From positions 3,726,501-3,790,500 of the forward strand of contig JAMJFZ010001089.1 in the NCBI GenBank assembly GCA_026225945.1: a stretch of DNA of 64,000 nucleotides, given 5' to 3'. The notes under the pieces were generated by a model, which saw nothing but the letters and a program-made list of their open reading frames with translations, had not been told where the DNA came from and did not search any database. Positions 45,307-57,441 of this stretch are shown here, in pieces; position 1 is the first letter of the stretch, and each line of letters opens with the position of its first letter. The position numbers were made by a program, and so were the translations under genes. Source of the stretch: Cricetomys ansorgei. Its lineage: Eukaryota > Chordata > Mammalia > Rodentia > Nesomyidae.

Positions 45307-46214
45307 TCTCCTGTTTTGAATATCTATTGTAGATGATTGATAGTAGTGGTATTTTTAAGTTCTATTTATTCTAAAACCCTCAGTTCTTGAGGGGAAATAC
45401 TTTAAGTATAATTCAAATGTTCTAAATGACAAAGCTAAATTACCAAAATGATATCCCAGAAATATTTTTCTGATGTCAATTTCTAGAAGATGAATTTGAG
45501 AAGTTTGAAATACAGAGTGTTTGTTAAATTGTTTTATGCCTGGTACTTCCAGGTACTTCACAAGAACCATATGCCTTTATTCATAATTACACATTTCTGG
45601 ATATTATCACAGGACTTGTATCATTGATCATTGGGCTATGTAATTGAGTATGTAAAAAAAATTACTTTTACTGTATGTATAATGCAGGATTGCTAGTTAA
45701 ACTATATAGATCACTAGCAAAGTTTGAATTTCAGACCAACAAGTAATTTTTGGAGTATTTGGGACAGATGAAAATATTACTTGTTGATCTAAATGAAGTT
45801 CAAATTTAGCTGGACCTCTTGTCATTCTGCTTGCAAACTGTAGAAACTCGAGGCAGGTAGGGGGTTTCCAACGGTATTCTGAGAAGATGGTGGAAAGTGG
45901 TTGTGAGCGTATCTGTGCCTGGTGGAGACACTGTAGGTAGGGCTGATAGTCTAGCAGTGGCTTCTGAGATGGTCTGGGCCTTGTGATTTCCCCCAGCCCC
46001 TTCCCACGTCTCTAGATGGATGAAAGCTCTAAGCTGGTGGCTAAGCCATCTCCCAGCAAACTGACAGTCTTCCCAGAAGCTGAAGACATCCATAAATTTC
46101 TTTCCGATTTGTGCTGGTGTCTACAGATACCAGAGACACGCCCCCACTCTGGAGTCCGGTCCTTACAATTTCCTGGATTTTGATTGCCAGAATGCCATCC
46201 ATGCTGGTTCAGGA

Positions 46215-46362
46215 ACATCCAAACCTAACTCAATCCCCAGGACCCACATGGTATAAGAAAAGGACCAACTGCAACAAGGTGTTCTCTGAACTTTACAGCC
46301 ATACCATGACATTTGTATGCACGCATATACACACGCACAGAGAGAATGAAATTAATTTTTAA
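46215..46362 (+). mobile_element. B2-like SINE, 3' part
   Basis: The order caatccccaggacccacatg, cttatagat-like degraded middle and gcacgcatatacacacgcac with an AT-rich end fits the 3' half of a B2/B4-type element in forward orientation. Confidence 0.5.
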
Positions 46363-47214
46363 ATACATTCTAGCCAGCAGCATTGAGCAAAACCCAATTT
46401 CAGCTGTAGTTAAGCAAACTGCCTGCATCATGAGAGATGGCCTCTTTCCATCCTCACAACACATCTCCAGTTCACCTACTCCCTACAACAGAGCTAGGGG
46501 GCCAGATGCTAAATGTCCAGTTAGGGGTCCTTCCACCTGCTGGCTGCCAGGTCGGACCTGGCTCTAGCCCTGGCTTTACCCTGCTTGGGTTCCAGGAACT
46601 GCACCCGAGGAGGAAGCCGTCATCTTCCATGTCCTCTTGTATGGTTTCTTCCTTCCTCTGGCTCTCTCTGAGCCTTGTGGCTCATCTTTCTTTCCCTGAA
46701 CATCGCACCTCATAAGACAAGGATACACTGTTCCCACCAGCTCTCCTCTTGAGCATCTCATCCCGTGTCTTTGGGCCACGGGAGGACAGAGTGCCAGCCA
46801 GCACAACCAGTCCCTTTCAGCTTCTGTCCCCCGCTCTTCCTCCTTCCCTTTGCTCTGGTTCCTTGTTCCATGATGACCAGTCAGGATGGTGCAATCTCTG
46901 AGAATCCCCTCCAGCGCTAACATCTGGGATTCCCTAGCTCACTCGCTTTCTCATGGGTGCTTTGAGTTCCTTTGCCAGCTCTGAGCTCTTCCCTCTCACC
47001 TCCTACCCCCTGCTAATGGGTAACAAGCCCTCGAGTTTGAATTAGGAAACTGTCCTCTCAGTATAGAGGATAACTTGAACCAGTTGTCTTCGGCTGCCTT
47101 TTACTGTTTTATTTTATGTTTATTTTAATTTTAATGTATTATTTTATTTTATGTATTTTTGGTGTATGGTTTGGTTTATGTATGGGTTTGTTTTAATGTA
47201 TTTCTATGTATGTA

Positions 47215-47396
47215 CATTTGTATGCATTCCTGCACACGTGCAGGTAACTGCGGAGGCTAGAAGAGGGTGTTCTGGGGACCCCCTGGTGCCGAAGTTACAG
47301 GTGCTTGTGAGCCAACAGATGTAATTAATGAAAACCAAACTCAGGTCTTCAAAAGCAGCGAGTGCTCTTTGCCATTGCACCATCCTTCCAGCCCAG
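47215..47396 (-). mobile_element. B2/B3-type SINE
   Basis: The segments gcacacgtgcaggtaactgc, ggctagaagagggtgttctg and gcaccatccttccagccc give a reverse B2/B3 copy. Confidence 0.75.
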
Positions 47397-47969
47397 GTTT
47401 TTACTTTATTAAGCAAATGGTAGCATTGACTGCAGAAGAAGAGAGAAAACACCAAAAGAATGATGTCTTGGCTCTGAGAGTGGAGTTTAGGGAAAGTCCA
47501 AGGCAACTGGGGCTTATTCAATCTTGTCACTAAAAAGAAAAAGAAAAAATCTCCATCTGAGTCACAGGCTAGTTCTAACCTTGATTCTCTTCAGAGAACA
47601 CTTGCAGCTCGTCCATTTAGGTCTTGACAAACAAGGTCCCATTGTCCTCAGCGAACTCTTGTTCCTTCTGCCTTTGCTCCAGTACCATTCAGATAATGCC
47701 TGTCTTCCTTTTCTGACTGCTCTGCATGAATGAATATTGGCTGACTGGTAGCTTTAGTTCACATTGGGGTGGGGACATACAGGCCCTGGGTACAGAAGTA
47801 ATTCCTTATAGTTATAGCTGTTCTTACACACACACACACAATATAGGACAATTACCAATGGTCATTTAAATCACATGATATGGGTAAAGTCCACTAGTAA
47901 TTTTCAGACCTGTTATAAAATGCTGAAAAGGCTCACCTTTTTTTGCAGTGAACATTAGTTTTAAATGAT

Positions 47970-48127
47970 TGTTAGCTGGGCGGTGGTGGCACACACCTTA
48001 AATCCCAGCACTTGGGAGGCAGAGAGAGGTAGGTGAATCTCTGTGAGATTGAAGACAGCCTGGTCTACAGAATTCCAGGACAGCCAGGGCTGCACAGAGA
48101 AACCTGTCTCAAAAAAAAAAAAAAAAA
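47970..48127 (+). mobile_element. B1 SINE, nearly full length
   Basis: It runs from gttagctgggcggtggtggc to a poly-A run at about 48111-48127. It has the classic gggctgcacagagaaacc form. Confidence 0.93.
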
Positions 48128-48334
48128 GAATGTGTGACTTGTCAGTTTGAGATTTTTCCTACGACCTAATGCTTGGGTACCACCAAACTGTCTTTTCAAT
48201 TAGCGCTAACATGACTCTTCATCATGGACTATAGCATGGCTGACCAAACCTATAAAGGAAAAACATGTGAAAATTAAACAGTAAATTACTTAATAGGTAG
48301 GAACCTACCATTTGCCTTGACTCCAAGAATCTCA

Positions 48335-48515
48335 GCATAGTGGAGCAGGGGAGATGGCAGGGTGGTTAAGAACAGAGTTCAGATCCCAGCACCCATGTGA
48401 TTAGTTGAACGTCTTACAAATGCTTATAGCCCCAGCTCCAAAAGAGTCCATGCTCTCTCTGGCCCCCCACACATGTACATGTACTCATACACACAGACAC
48501 AAAAAAAAAAAAGAA
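48335..48515 (+). mobile_element. B2 SINE
   Basis: The tRNA-like head ggggagatggcagggtggtt and gttcagatcccagcacccat are followed by a CA-rich 3' part and a poly-A tail near 48501. Confidence 0.85.
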
Positions 48516-49722
48516 AAGAAGAATCCCAGTATAATAGTTTCTGGTTATTTCCTCTTTTGTTTTTTAAGCCCTTCCTGTTTTGGTGCTGGTACTTGGAACC
48601 AGTGCTTTAGCACGCTAATGTCACTTGCTCTGCCACTAGGTCTTCCCCAGCTCCTTGCTTTCTTCCCCTCCATCTGGTCAGACCCAAAGAAGCAGCCATC
48701 TTGTCTTTTGACAAAGAGATAGTCAAGGGAATTTTTAAGTGTTACGTTCAAATATTAATAAAAAGCAAACAGTCACCTGAAAAATACACAGCAAAAATGT
48801 TTTTACAGCTAGTCACTCCAGGACTTTTTTTTTTAATGAGGTTTTTTTTTCTTTTTTCTTTTTTAATGCTTTTAGCAGAAAATTCCTGCAGACCCATGTC
48901 AGGGATTCGCCAAGCAATTGGTAGGTTCTCGGCTATTGTGCAAGGGTCCCTTGTCAGTACACTGTAAGTGTATACGTGACAGGATTTTGATTCGGCCTTT
49001 CCAAGGTCTCTAGGAATGCTTGCATTGATGCAAACCTTTGTGTCTGTCTCCTCTCTCCCCAGCACCATACATCTTTTATATGCCTTTCTACTCCATGGAA
49101 TAGAAATTGCTGGGGCGAGAAAAGGGCCTTTATGTGTGTGTTGGATTCGTTTTGTGGGTTGCAGTTATTGATGCTGCTCTTTCTGATGCTGTAGTTCAAG
49201 CCCAGAGCTCCATAAGTACGGGCCCAGAGCTGTGCCCTTGGGTTACATCCCTAGCCCATTTGCACTGTCAGAGGGCTCCAAGGAGGTTTGGGAGCATCTT
49301 CAAGGATCTTCAAGGATCTCTGGCCTCAGGAGGGATGAATGCCCCTGGTCTTTGTCCCTGATGTCAATCCTGGTTGCACTGTCATATACACTCTGGACCT
49401 GGGAAATAAGAAGCCCTTCCGCCCATCCCAGCAGCCAGCCCTGGGGCCTGTGCAGTGCTGACCTGCACGCTACATTAATGCAAGCTTTGCCAAATATCGA
49501 AGAATGACTCTAAAGGGAAGGTCCTTGATCTGTGTTTCCAGGGAGCTGTGCCTCCTAACTCTTCCTGTCAGTTATTGAAGGTTGCCTACAGGTTCAAGGT
49601 TCCAAGATAGCAGCAGCACTAAGACAGCCTGGAGCCTGGAAACTGGGGTAGAGGATTGAGGGGCAAACCAATGACACCGTGAACAATCCACCATTGCCTT
49701 CTCTCCTTTAAAGCTCGGAGTG

Positions 49723-49967
49723 TCTGCCCTCTTCTTCCTCCTTTCCCCTTCCAGTTTTTCTGCCTCTCCTTTCTCTTCTCCCTCCTCCCCTTCTCTCTTC
49801 CTCCATCCCTACCCTCTTGTCTCTTTCGCCTTCTCCCTTTTTTTTGCTTCCCCCTACCCCCCCCCCCCCCCCCCCCCCCCCGCTACCTTCTCCTTTCTCT
49901 TTCCTTTCCCTTCCTTCTTCTCTTTTCCCTCTGTGCCCCCCCTTCACTCCCCCTTCTCCTGTCCCAC
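49723..49967. repeat. Long pyrimidine tract with 25-C run
   Basis: About 245 bases are almost entirely C and T on the + strand, with an uninterrupted run of 25 C at about 49857-49881. It ends about 0.94 kb upstream of the cassette exon acceptor. Confidence 0.95.
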
Positions 49968-50904
49968 TTTGCAGTACATACGGGACCCCCTCAGCCCTTG
50001 CCCTTTCCCCTCTACCAATCCACACAAACCCAGGACAAGCCCCAGGGGAACTTCGATGGTTTTGAAACACAGCGGGGCAAAGGGAGTCAAATAAATGAGG
50101 GTAAGCAAGCCAAAGCAGAAACCTCCCCTGGGAGGGAAGGAGGACCTGTGCTCCCAACACGTCACCCCATATGTAGTGATGGCATGGACTGTGGCCTAGC
50201 ATTCCCTGCGCATCTGTGGAGCAGAGCCTACCACCCAATGCAGACTTAGCTCTTTGTTGGCCACTTAGTACCCAGCCCCTTACAGAGCAAGAGTAAGGAA
50301 ACCTGGGAGCCCATTGGATGAGTCCTCCCAGTGAGGCCTTGGTAGAGGTCACTGCAGAGTTTCCTCTGTGGGAGGCCACAACTACCTTGTCAAGGAGGAG
50401 GCCGGCCACGTTGGGTGGAGGGCTCTCAGGGATGTCTCAGTATGGGCCCTGAAGGTTGCCAGGGGTTCAGGCTCTCCCCCGGGGAGGCCTGAGCCTGCTT
50501 CCTGTCCCATCTCTTCACTGTCAGTGCTGCCTGCCAGGCTGGAAAGTTCTCATTTTTTTCTCCGGTTGCGCCAGTATTGTTTGCCGTGCCTTAAAAATCT
50601 TGTGGTGGTGTTAATACTTTTATTGTCTTGCTTCAAACACACAGGTATCTTGGTTTCGTTTTAACTTTGTTTTAGTCGTTTGAAGACAACTCTTTCTGTT
50701 ACATGAAGATTAAGGGGGAAGTGATTGTTTTTAGTCGTTGTTTCTCTTTGTTCTTGTTTTCAAGTGTTTCTCTTATTTTCTTAAAAGGAAAGGGCGGAGG
50801 GGTGAACAATGCTAGCAGGCCAAGGAGAGTAAGTCAAAAGCAACTTTTCTTTCTCATTGCAGTAGAAAGCCAGATAAATACATATTTTTTTTTTCCTGCT
50901 TCAG

Positions 50905-51066
50905 GTCAGAAACCCTTCCCTTGTCAAAAATGCGATGCCTTCTTTTCTACCAAATCTAACTGTGAACGCCACCAGTTGCGCAAACACGGAGTTACCACCT
51001 GCTCCCTGAGAAGAAACGGGCTTATTCCCCCAAAAGAGGGTGATGTTGGATCCCATGATAGCACAG
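50905..51066 (+). CDS. Rreb1: Rreb1 cassette exon 8 (residues 1266-1320, finger 13)
   Basis: The 162-nt exon is phase 1 at both ends, so including or skipping it keeps the frame. It encodes QKPFPC and finger 13 at 1270-1293 (C1272, C1275, H1288, H1293), then GVTTCSLRRNGLIPPKEG and GSHDST. With skipping, exon 7 joins exon 9 as [10 protein letters not shown], which is the human canonical short form as I recall. With inclusion the linker reads HTGQKPF, the canonical TGxKP type joining finger 12 to 13. The acceptor is ttttcctgcttcag, a strong pyrimidine tract. The donor CAG|GTAGAG at 51067 is fair. Confidence 0.92.
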
Positions 51067-51401
51067 GTAGAGCCTCCAGGTGTCGGAGAATCAGAGAGAG
51101 GCGGGCGCTCCCCAGAGCTCCGTTAAAGCTGTGAGAGCCGGAGCCGCACCATGTAGCCACAGCTTAGGGGGCCTTGCAGAGGACCAGAAGCCCAGTTCCT
51201 GCCTAGACTGACTGACACCAAGGCCTGTGGAGTTGGGGACATGTCAGTGCCTAGGGACTTTGGAGCTTCTATTGTGGGGGGAGACCCAGTACCTTCCTTC
51301 CAGAAATTGCTATTCTGATCCCGGAAGGTGGGATGTGCCAGACTCTGTACTTTCAGCTCCTGATATAAATCCCTGAAGGAAACACGAAGCTCTGAAGTTT
51401 T

Positions 51402-51540
51402 GTTTTTTGTTTTTTGTTTTTTTTTGTGGGGGTGGAGGGGGACCCAGCTTCTATAGCTTTCTTGAGCAGTAGACTCTGTATTGCCAGAACTGTGACCTCC
51501 CCCCCCCCCCGAAAAAAAAAACTTTTAGTTGGGGGGGGTA
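51402..51540. repeat. Homopolymer cluster (T-run, 12 C, 10 A, 8 G)
   Basis: A T-rich run with TTTTTG units at about 51396-51426 is followed by C12 (51499-51510), A10 (51512-51521) and G8 (51531-51538) within 40 bases. Confidence 0.9.
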
Positions 51541-53084
51541 GGCGGGGCAAGGCAGGGCCTTTCTTTTCAGTAACTCTTCCCAGTATCAACCTGTCCTTGT
51601 TTGAAAAAGCACTCTGCATGTCCTCTCTGTAATAACAACTCTGCTTGACCTGGATCCGGGTATTATTCTCCTGTGCTGACACATGCTTCCTCCCTCCAAC
51701 CCCTACAGAGTAATTAACACTGCCCAGTCCGTCTTGTGCCGCCTTCACCCCTTTGGCTTCTGTGTGTACTCATGTCCTCTTATCCACTGTACTCCGTAAT
51801 CCGACCGCTGGAGTATGCCACCCTCCCTGTTCCCCAAAACACACCATTACTAAAACTTAAGCTGCTTTGGGCCACTTACTCCAGCCTGGGAGGAGGAAGG
51901 GCTTCGCAGATGCAGGCTTCAGCTGTGTGGGTTTTGAGAGCTAACCTTCGCCCATCGCTTGAGTCTAAGCTAAGGATGTGTTTATCTAAGGTTGCAGTTG
52001 TGTCCTGTGGCTTCCCTGCCTCAGACTCGTGTGGGACAGAGTGCTGTGTAACTTGGGAGGGACCCCCACCCTGGGGGTCGGTGTGGACAGAGTGACAGGC
52101 ATTAACCCTGACCCTTGGCCCCCTTGACCTTACCTCGGTGATGGCACATCACAGTGAACTGGGTATCCAGGAGAGCTGACCCCAGTGGAGAAGCCACCTC
52201 TACCTTCCCCCCAGCTTTCACTCAGCCGAGTGAGAGCAATGGAATGCCTTTGGCTTGCTGGTCCTTCTGCCCAGGTCATACCCTCTAAGGACAAGAATGG
52301 TCCGGCTGATGTGCTGGCTCTTAACGCACCCCCCCCACACACACATCCTCTTCCCTTCCCACATAATTCCCCAGGTTCTTTGACTAAAGAAAGATATAGA
52401 TGCCTGTGGAACCCCGCCATGGTTGAATCCCTGTGAGCCAAGCCTGAGCTGCTTCCCAAGCTACAGGCAGCCCGAGGCACCGCGGCAGCTGTCTTTGCCA
52501 CAGACTGTCCTGTTAATGTTTAACCATCATTGCCACGGTACCTATTAGACTGGAACATTTTCTTACAGCCTGCTCTGCTTCTGTAAATGGTCCTGTGATT
52601 CCTCCCAAACCAGTTCAAGAGGGAAGGCAGCTGACATAGATAGAGGTTGCTTTTGGGTGGGAACCCTTGTCTTCAGAAAAGACTCAGTCACTCTGCATCC
52701 TGCTCGTGCCGGGGGCGCTCACAGGACCTCTGCTGAAGGCTGGGCTAAGTCAGAATTTATGGGCTGAGCTTAGCTTTGGCACCGAGTGTTCGCCTGTGGG
52801 TGTATTTATTTTTTAAGTTTACAGTTACAGGTTTTCTTTTTCCAAGGCCCCACCCCAGACGCTGTATAGATTTTCTTAAAGGGACAGAGCCTCTGGGAAA
52901 AGAAATCAACTGAAAGTTGTGGAACTAGCAAAAAAAAAAAAAAAAAAAAGTGTGAGTAAATAGTAGACACAGCCCGAGGGGAGAGGACAAATTAGGAGGG
53001 AGAGGCTTAGCAGGAGATAGGAGTTTGAGAAATTTACAAACCAGGTGAGCCTGATACTAGGTAGGGGTAGAGGATTAGGCTTTG

Positions 53085-53325
53085 TTTTTTTGTTTGTTTT
53101 TGTTTTTAAATTCTTTCCTGATTTTGACCTTGGAGACAGGATACCCCAGGCTGTCCTCAAACTCAAGGATGAATTTCTGATCCTCCAGCTCCTACCTCTG
53201 GAATGTTCAAAGGAGTATATCACCACACCCGGCTTATGCAGTGGTTAGGGGCACGGCCAGGACTTCCCAAGTCCATCAGCTTGGGTAGGCAGGCTCTCTA
53301 CCAGCTGAACTACATCCTCAGTCCC
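53085..53325 (-). mobile_element. Diverged B1 plus ID-type SINE
   Basis: A T/G tail, ggctgtcctcaaactcaagg and atatcaccacacccggct form a reverse B1. The following gcaggctctctaccagctga and actacatcctcagtccc form a reverse ID/B4 head. Confidence 0.65.
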
Positions 53326-54545
53326 CGAACAGGCTTTGTTTTAAAGAGGCAGGAAATTACAGGGAAGTTCCTGAAGTTTTCAAGGTTTATGTGCATCGAT
53401 TTGAATTCTTTTTTAAATCCCCAAACATGATTTATAGTGTCAATGTGACTTTTCCAACCACATGAGGTCTTCCATGAAAATGCACCCCAGATTTCAACCC
53501 CCACACCTGATGCTAAAAATACTATGATGGGAGACACTCTTCCCTTAAAGGGCTGTATTAACTACTTAGATTTAAATGGGAACTCTTCTCTCTGCTAGGC
53601 AGATGTGGCCTCCTCTGCTCCTGAGGAATGTTCTTGGTTCTTATACAGGTGGTACATGAAGGAGACATCACGTTGGTTGGTAGGCATCTGGACAGGACCC
53701 TTTACAATATAAACATTAGTGTTTTTAAATTACTCCTTAATACAAGACACTGTCCAACCCGGAAGTACTGGGTGGACCCAAACGTGCTCCCCATGCTTGA
53801 ACACACCGTGCAAAGTGTAGGCAAAGGTATCTCTGTCCATCTGGTTGTATAGGTGACTCGCATCTGTCACATTAGCTGAGTGACATCTCGTTTGTAGGAA
53901 GGAAGAGATCCTGAACTGTGGAGCTGACCAGCAAAATCTGCTTGCCTGTAGAAGGAGCTGGACACTCACTGTCTACTAGAGTTAGCTCTGTTTCCTCCAG
54001 TTGTCTTCCTGTGTTAAGGGCACTAATGGGAGCAGAGAAGCAGTGTGTTCTTTTTAAGGTTGCATTGTCCATAAGAAGTGACGAGCTCAGCTGCCTACGA
54101 TTAGAAGTGGGGTTTTGAGGAGAAGCCATAATAGGACTTGGCCTTTCAAATTGACTACTTATTCACCATATGTAAGGAGGTTAAGTCTATTGTTCCCAAG
54201 AATCATACAAAAAACCAGGTCACAGGCTACCCTGTTAAAACACTCCCCCTAGTGGAAGTTTAGAGTGTAACCAAGCCACCTTTGTTTAAAAGAGTTGGCC
54301 TCTCATTGTGCATGGGGAGAACTTACCCACCCAAGAACAGGATCGTGAATGGGGCAGTTCGATCTTAGTGCATGTACTTGGGTTTGGTTTCAGAATTTAT
54401 TTTTATTTATTTTTATAAGTTTATCATTCTAAATACATTCTCTCCAATTCAAACAGAATATGTGCTGGATGATAGTCCCAAGGTACTCTGGGGCTAAGAA
54501 ACACAAGTTCAAGACCAGCCTAGGATACATAGTAAGCTCCTGTTT

Positions 54546-54655
54546 CGGGGGGGGAAAAAAAACGGAAAAGAAAGGGAGTAAGGAAGGGGAAAGAGAGAGA
54601 GAGGCAGAGAGGCAGACAGAAGTCGTGTTTTTGCTGGGGGGGAAAAAACAGTAAT
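54546..54655. repeat. Purine-rich tract
   Basis: Runs of G and A with GAGA units from about 54546 to 54620, then a second G8A6 run near 54638. This is the purine counterpart of the tract at 49723. Confidence 0.85.
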
Positions 54656-54709
54656 AGGAACAGCTTAGGTATGCTAGAAAAAGGTAGAATTAACCGAATC
54701 TTTAAACTG

Positions 54710-55060
54710 GACTAGGGACATGGCTCATTCTGAAAAATGCTTGCCACAGAAGCCTGGGGACTGGAGTTCAATCCCTAGTTCCCATTTTCAAAAACAAACA
54801 AACGAAACCTCAATATTGTTGGCTCATGCCTAAAATCCCAGCACTGTGGGAGCAAGAGAGATATGGGAGAGAACCCCTGGAGCAGGACCCCTGGAGCTTG
54901 CTAGCCAGCCAGTCCCGCCAATCAACAAGCTTCAGGTTAGTGAGAGACTGACTAAAAAAAAAAATGAAGATGCAGAGTAATTCAGATACCAGATGTTGGC
55001 TTTTGATTCCAGACACACATGCCCACCCACACACGTGAACACAGTTACTCACAAAGCAAG
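54710..55060 (+). mobile_element. B4-type composite SINE
   Basis: A tRNA-like head (gacatggctcattctgaaaa, agttcaatccctagttccca) is followed by a B1-like middle (ggctcatgcctaaaatccca), ttgctagccagccagtcccg and a CA-rich end. Confidence 0.65.
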
Positions 55061-55784
55061 CAAGCATCCTAAGCATTCTGTGCTTTTGTTGTGGCGTTTA
55101 AACCAAAATCTACTCCATCAGTGTGCTCTGTAAGCCCAGAAAAATGAGCATGGATGTTTTCCTTAAAGTTTAACCTAGACATCAGCATACATCTCTCAGG
55201 ATCCCTGTTTCCTGTCCCGAATTCTCTTAGTATCATGATTACCCATTTAATTCTGAATTCTCTTGAGATACCCAAACAGTATCCTCTACCAGGAACAGTA
55301 AGAATGAAACCAATGAATTGACATAGGTTGAAGTATCCTCACTTGGTTGCAGGAGAACCCAAAGCCCCAGGCAGGAGTAAATTATAAGTAGCATCTCTGA
55401 GGGAACTCCTCTCCCCAGCCCCAGGACCCGCTTTGATGGCACATGAAGGGGCATGTGACACTGAGGAGGAATGACAGCGTGTGGTGGCCTTCTGGCTTAT
55501 TCCACCTCAGCAAGTAAAAGTCTCAGATTAGGTGCATACATCTTGGCTGCCTCAAGCACCAATCAGAGATGTGCCTATCAGGGAGTGTACCTTCTGACAG
55601 TGAATTTCTGACAGTGTGGGGTTCAGAGGAAGCACGGAACACCTATAATAGTAAATTGGACATCAAGTCCACAGCTTGCCAGTAGTTCCCAGCCAGCTTC
55701 CATTTCACTGTTAGCACCATTAAGTCTTTGTTCAACCCTAGCAAAGAAAAAGTGATGTTTCTGATACTGTTTGATACGGTTATT

Positions 55785-55905
55785 TATTTTTTGACAGTCT
55801 CATTGCCCGGGCTGGCCTTGAACTCACTGTGGAGCCTGGTTTAGCCTCAAACTCTTACCTGTCTACTTTAGACTCTGATCAGCACCAATGTGCCTGGCTT
55901 TGGTG
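55785..55905 (-). mobile_element. Degraded B1-like SINE
   Basis: The segments attttttgacagtctcattg and ggctggccttgaactcactg followed by a weak 5' end. Confidence 0.5.
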
Positions 55906-56631
55906 TCATTAATGTTGGCCAGGGTGCCCTCTTTTAAGGACCCTGAAAGGGTGAACTCCACGAGTCTGGTTTTGCTGTGAGGGGTGGACAGAGGTCCCCA
56001 TCCTCATACGCACCCACACTCCCACAGCTCTTCAGCTCCACCTGCCATCCTTCCCCACGTGCTCTTGACCAGGTTGGCATTGAAGGTCCACCCCACGAAT
56101 CACTTACAGGCGGGAGCATCTTCTTTGGCCTCTGGCCTCTACCTGGAGATGTGCCTGTGGACCATTTACACAGAATCCACATGGTGGGGGGGAGCATTTT
56201 TCTGTGAAACTCCTTGAGGACCATGTTTGGAGGATGGGTTGGGGGTTGCTCTTGTGTATGTTGCATGTTTGTAAAAAGCTCTTTGCACTGGAAAGATAAC
56301 CTTCCTCCACCTCTCTAGTGCTGGAGTCTCTGGAATGCACGCCTTCTTTGTCTGTACTGCCTGAGCCACTCACACCTTCCTGGGGGTGGGGACCTGCTGA
56401 GTGTACCTGGGTGTGACTGCAGAGGTCAGGAGTTTTGAGGCGCAAGAGTCCATGGGAATGTTAAGGCTGGTTTGGCCCTTCTTAACAACTCTAGGTTCAA
56501 AAAGTCCTTGCTAGGTTTTAAGAGTCCAGGCTGCCAGGGTGGGTCCAGCCACGTCCCAGTAGAGCCCTTGAAAAGGGCATTCTCGGTGTCACCTTGTCTG
56601 AACCCTTTCCTTGCTCTGCTTGCTTACACAG

Positions 56632-57441
56632 ACAGCCAGTCAGACACAGAGACATTGACCACCCCAGGTGAGGTGCTGGATCTCACGGCAGGAGATAAAG
56701 AGCAGCCACCACCATCAGAGGGAGCTGTGGAGCTCAGCCCGGCTACACAGGACCTCACTGTTAAAGAGGCCAAAGCAGAGACAGTACCTCCTGAGAATGA
56801 GGAAGAAATAGGAACCGACGGGAACCCAGGGCCAGAGGAAGAGTGTGGCGTAGAAGAGAGCAATGAGGATGCAGATGCCCCGGAGGAAGACACAGCCAGC
56901 AACCAGAGCCTGGATCTTGACTTTGCCAGCAAGCTGATGGACTTCAAGCTGGCAGAGAGCGAGGCAGGCACTGTGGACAACCAAGGCACAGTCCAGCAGG
57001 ACCAGAAGCATACCTGCAATACCTGTGGAAAGAGCTTCAAGTTCCTGGGCACCCTGAGCCGCCACAAGAAGGCACACAGCTGCCAGGAGCCTCAGGAGGA
57101 GAGGGAGGCGCCTTTGCTGGAGAAGGAGAGCTCTGGCAGAGCAACCGAGGGGCCCTCACCTTCCCCTGAGCCTGAGGAGAAGCCGGCCGAATCCCCAGCA
57201 ACAGATCCAACAACCCTGGGAACCAGGGAGGCCTCGGTAGAGAAACAAAATGAAGAAACAGAGGGTCCCTCTGATGGGGAAGGCACAGCCGAGAAGAGGG
57301 GTGATGGTGACAAGAGACCAAAGACAGACTCCCCCAAAAGCATGGCCAATAAGGCAGACAAGAGGAAGAAGGTTTGCAGCGTATGCAACAAGCGCTTCTG
57401 GTCCCTGCAGGACCTCACCCGGCACATGAGGTCACACACAG
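56632..57441 (+). CDS. Rreb1: Rreb1 coding exon 9 (residues 1320-1590, fingers 14-15, acidic region)
   Basis: The 810-nt exon follows tgcttacacag and is phase 1 at both ends. It starts DSQSDTETL and then VLDLT (1334-1338), a third PxDLS-like CtBP candidate that lacks the leading proline. A strongly acidic Glu/Asp/Pro-rich stretch of about 90 residues follows, then the family signature [19 protein letters not shown]. Finger 14 is at 1446-1468. Another Glu/Ser/Pro-rich segment precedes [14 protein letters not shown]. Finger 15 is at 1566-1588 ([20 protein letters not shown]). The acidic stretch could act as a transactivation or phosphorylation region; that is inference. The donor is CAG|GTACGT at 57442. 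Confidence 0.96.

Larger units (their letters stand above)
44803..50904 (+). other. Rreb1: Rreb1 intron upstream of the cassette exon
   Basis: A 6.1-kb intron. If read through, the frame from exon 7 stops at 44844-44846. Contents: an ATTTT-type repeat at 45278-45306, a B2-like piece at 46215-46362, a B2/B3 SINE at 47215-47396, a B1 at 47970-48127, a B2 at 48335-48515, and a long pyrimidine tract with a 25-C run at 49723-49967. Unique sequence with no recognised element lies at about 45.3-46.2, 46.4-47.1 and 48.5-49.7 kb. Confidence 0.75.
51067..56631 (+). other. Rreb1: Rreb1 intron between cassette exon and exon 9
   Basis: A 5.6-kb intron. It contains homopolymer-rich patches (51402-51540), an A-run near 52929-52949, a B1/ID block at 53085-53325, a purine tract at 54546-54655, a B4-type composite at 54710-55060 and a degraded B1 at 55785-55905. 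The interval 51.7-52.9 kb and 55.1-56.6 kb hold unique sequence. The frame of exon 9 is open upstream to an ATG at 56472, but that part is intron. Confidence 0.75.

Noticed and set aside
48341..48400. tRNA-like A and B box sequence
   Set aside because: It belongs to a B2 SINE. The same applies to ID and B4 heads elsewhere, so no functional tRNA gene is claimed.
49708..50409. Antisense 233-codon frame with Gly/Glu/Lys repeats and sense Ser/Pro-rich frames
   Set aside because: They arise from the pyrimidine tract and poly-C run. There is no gene-like composition outside it.
56472..56631. Extension of exon 9 upstream to an ATG at 56472
   Set aside because: A good acceptor (tgcttacacag) at 56631 joins in frame with exon 7 or 8 to give the known RREB1 sequence. 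The upstream part is open by chance.
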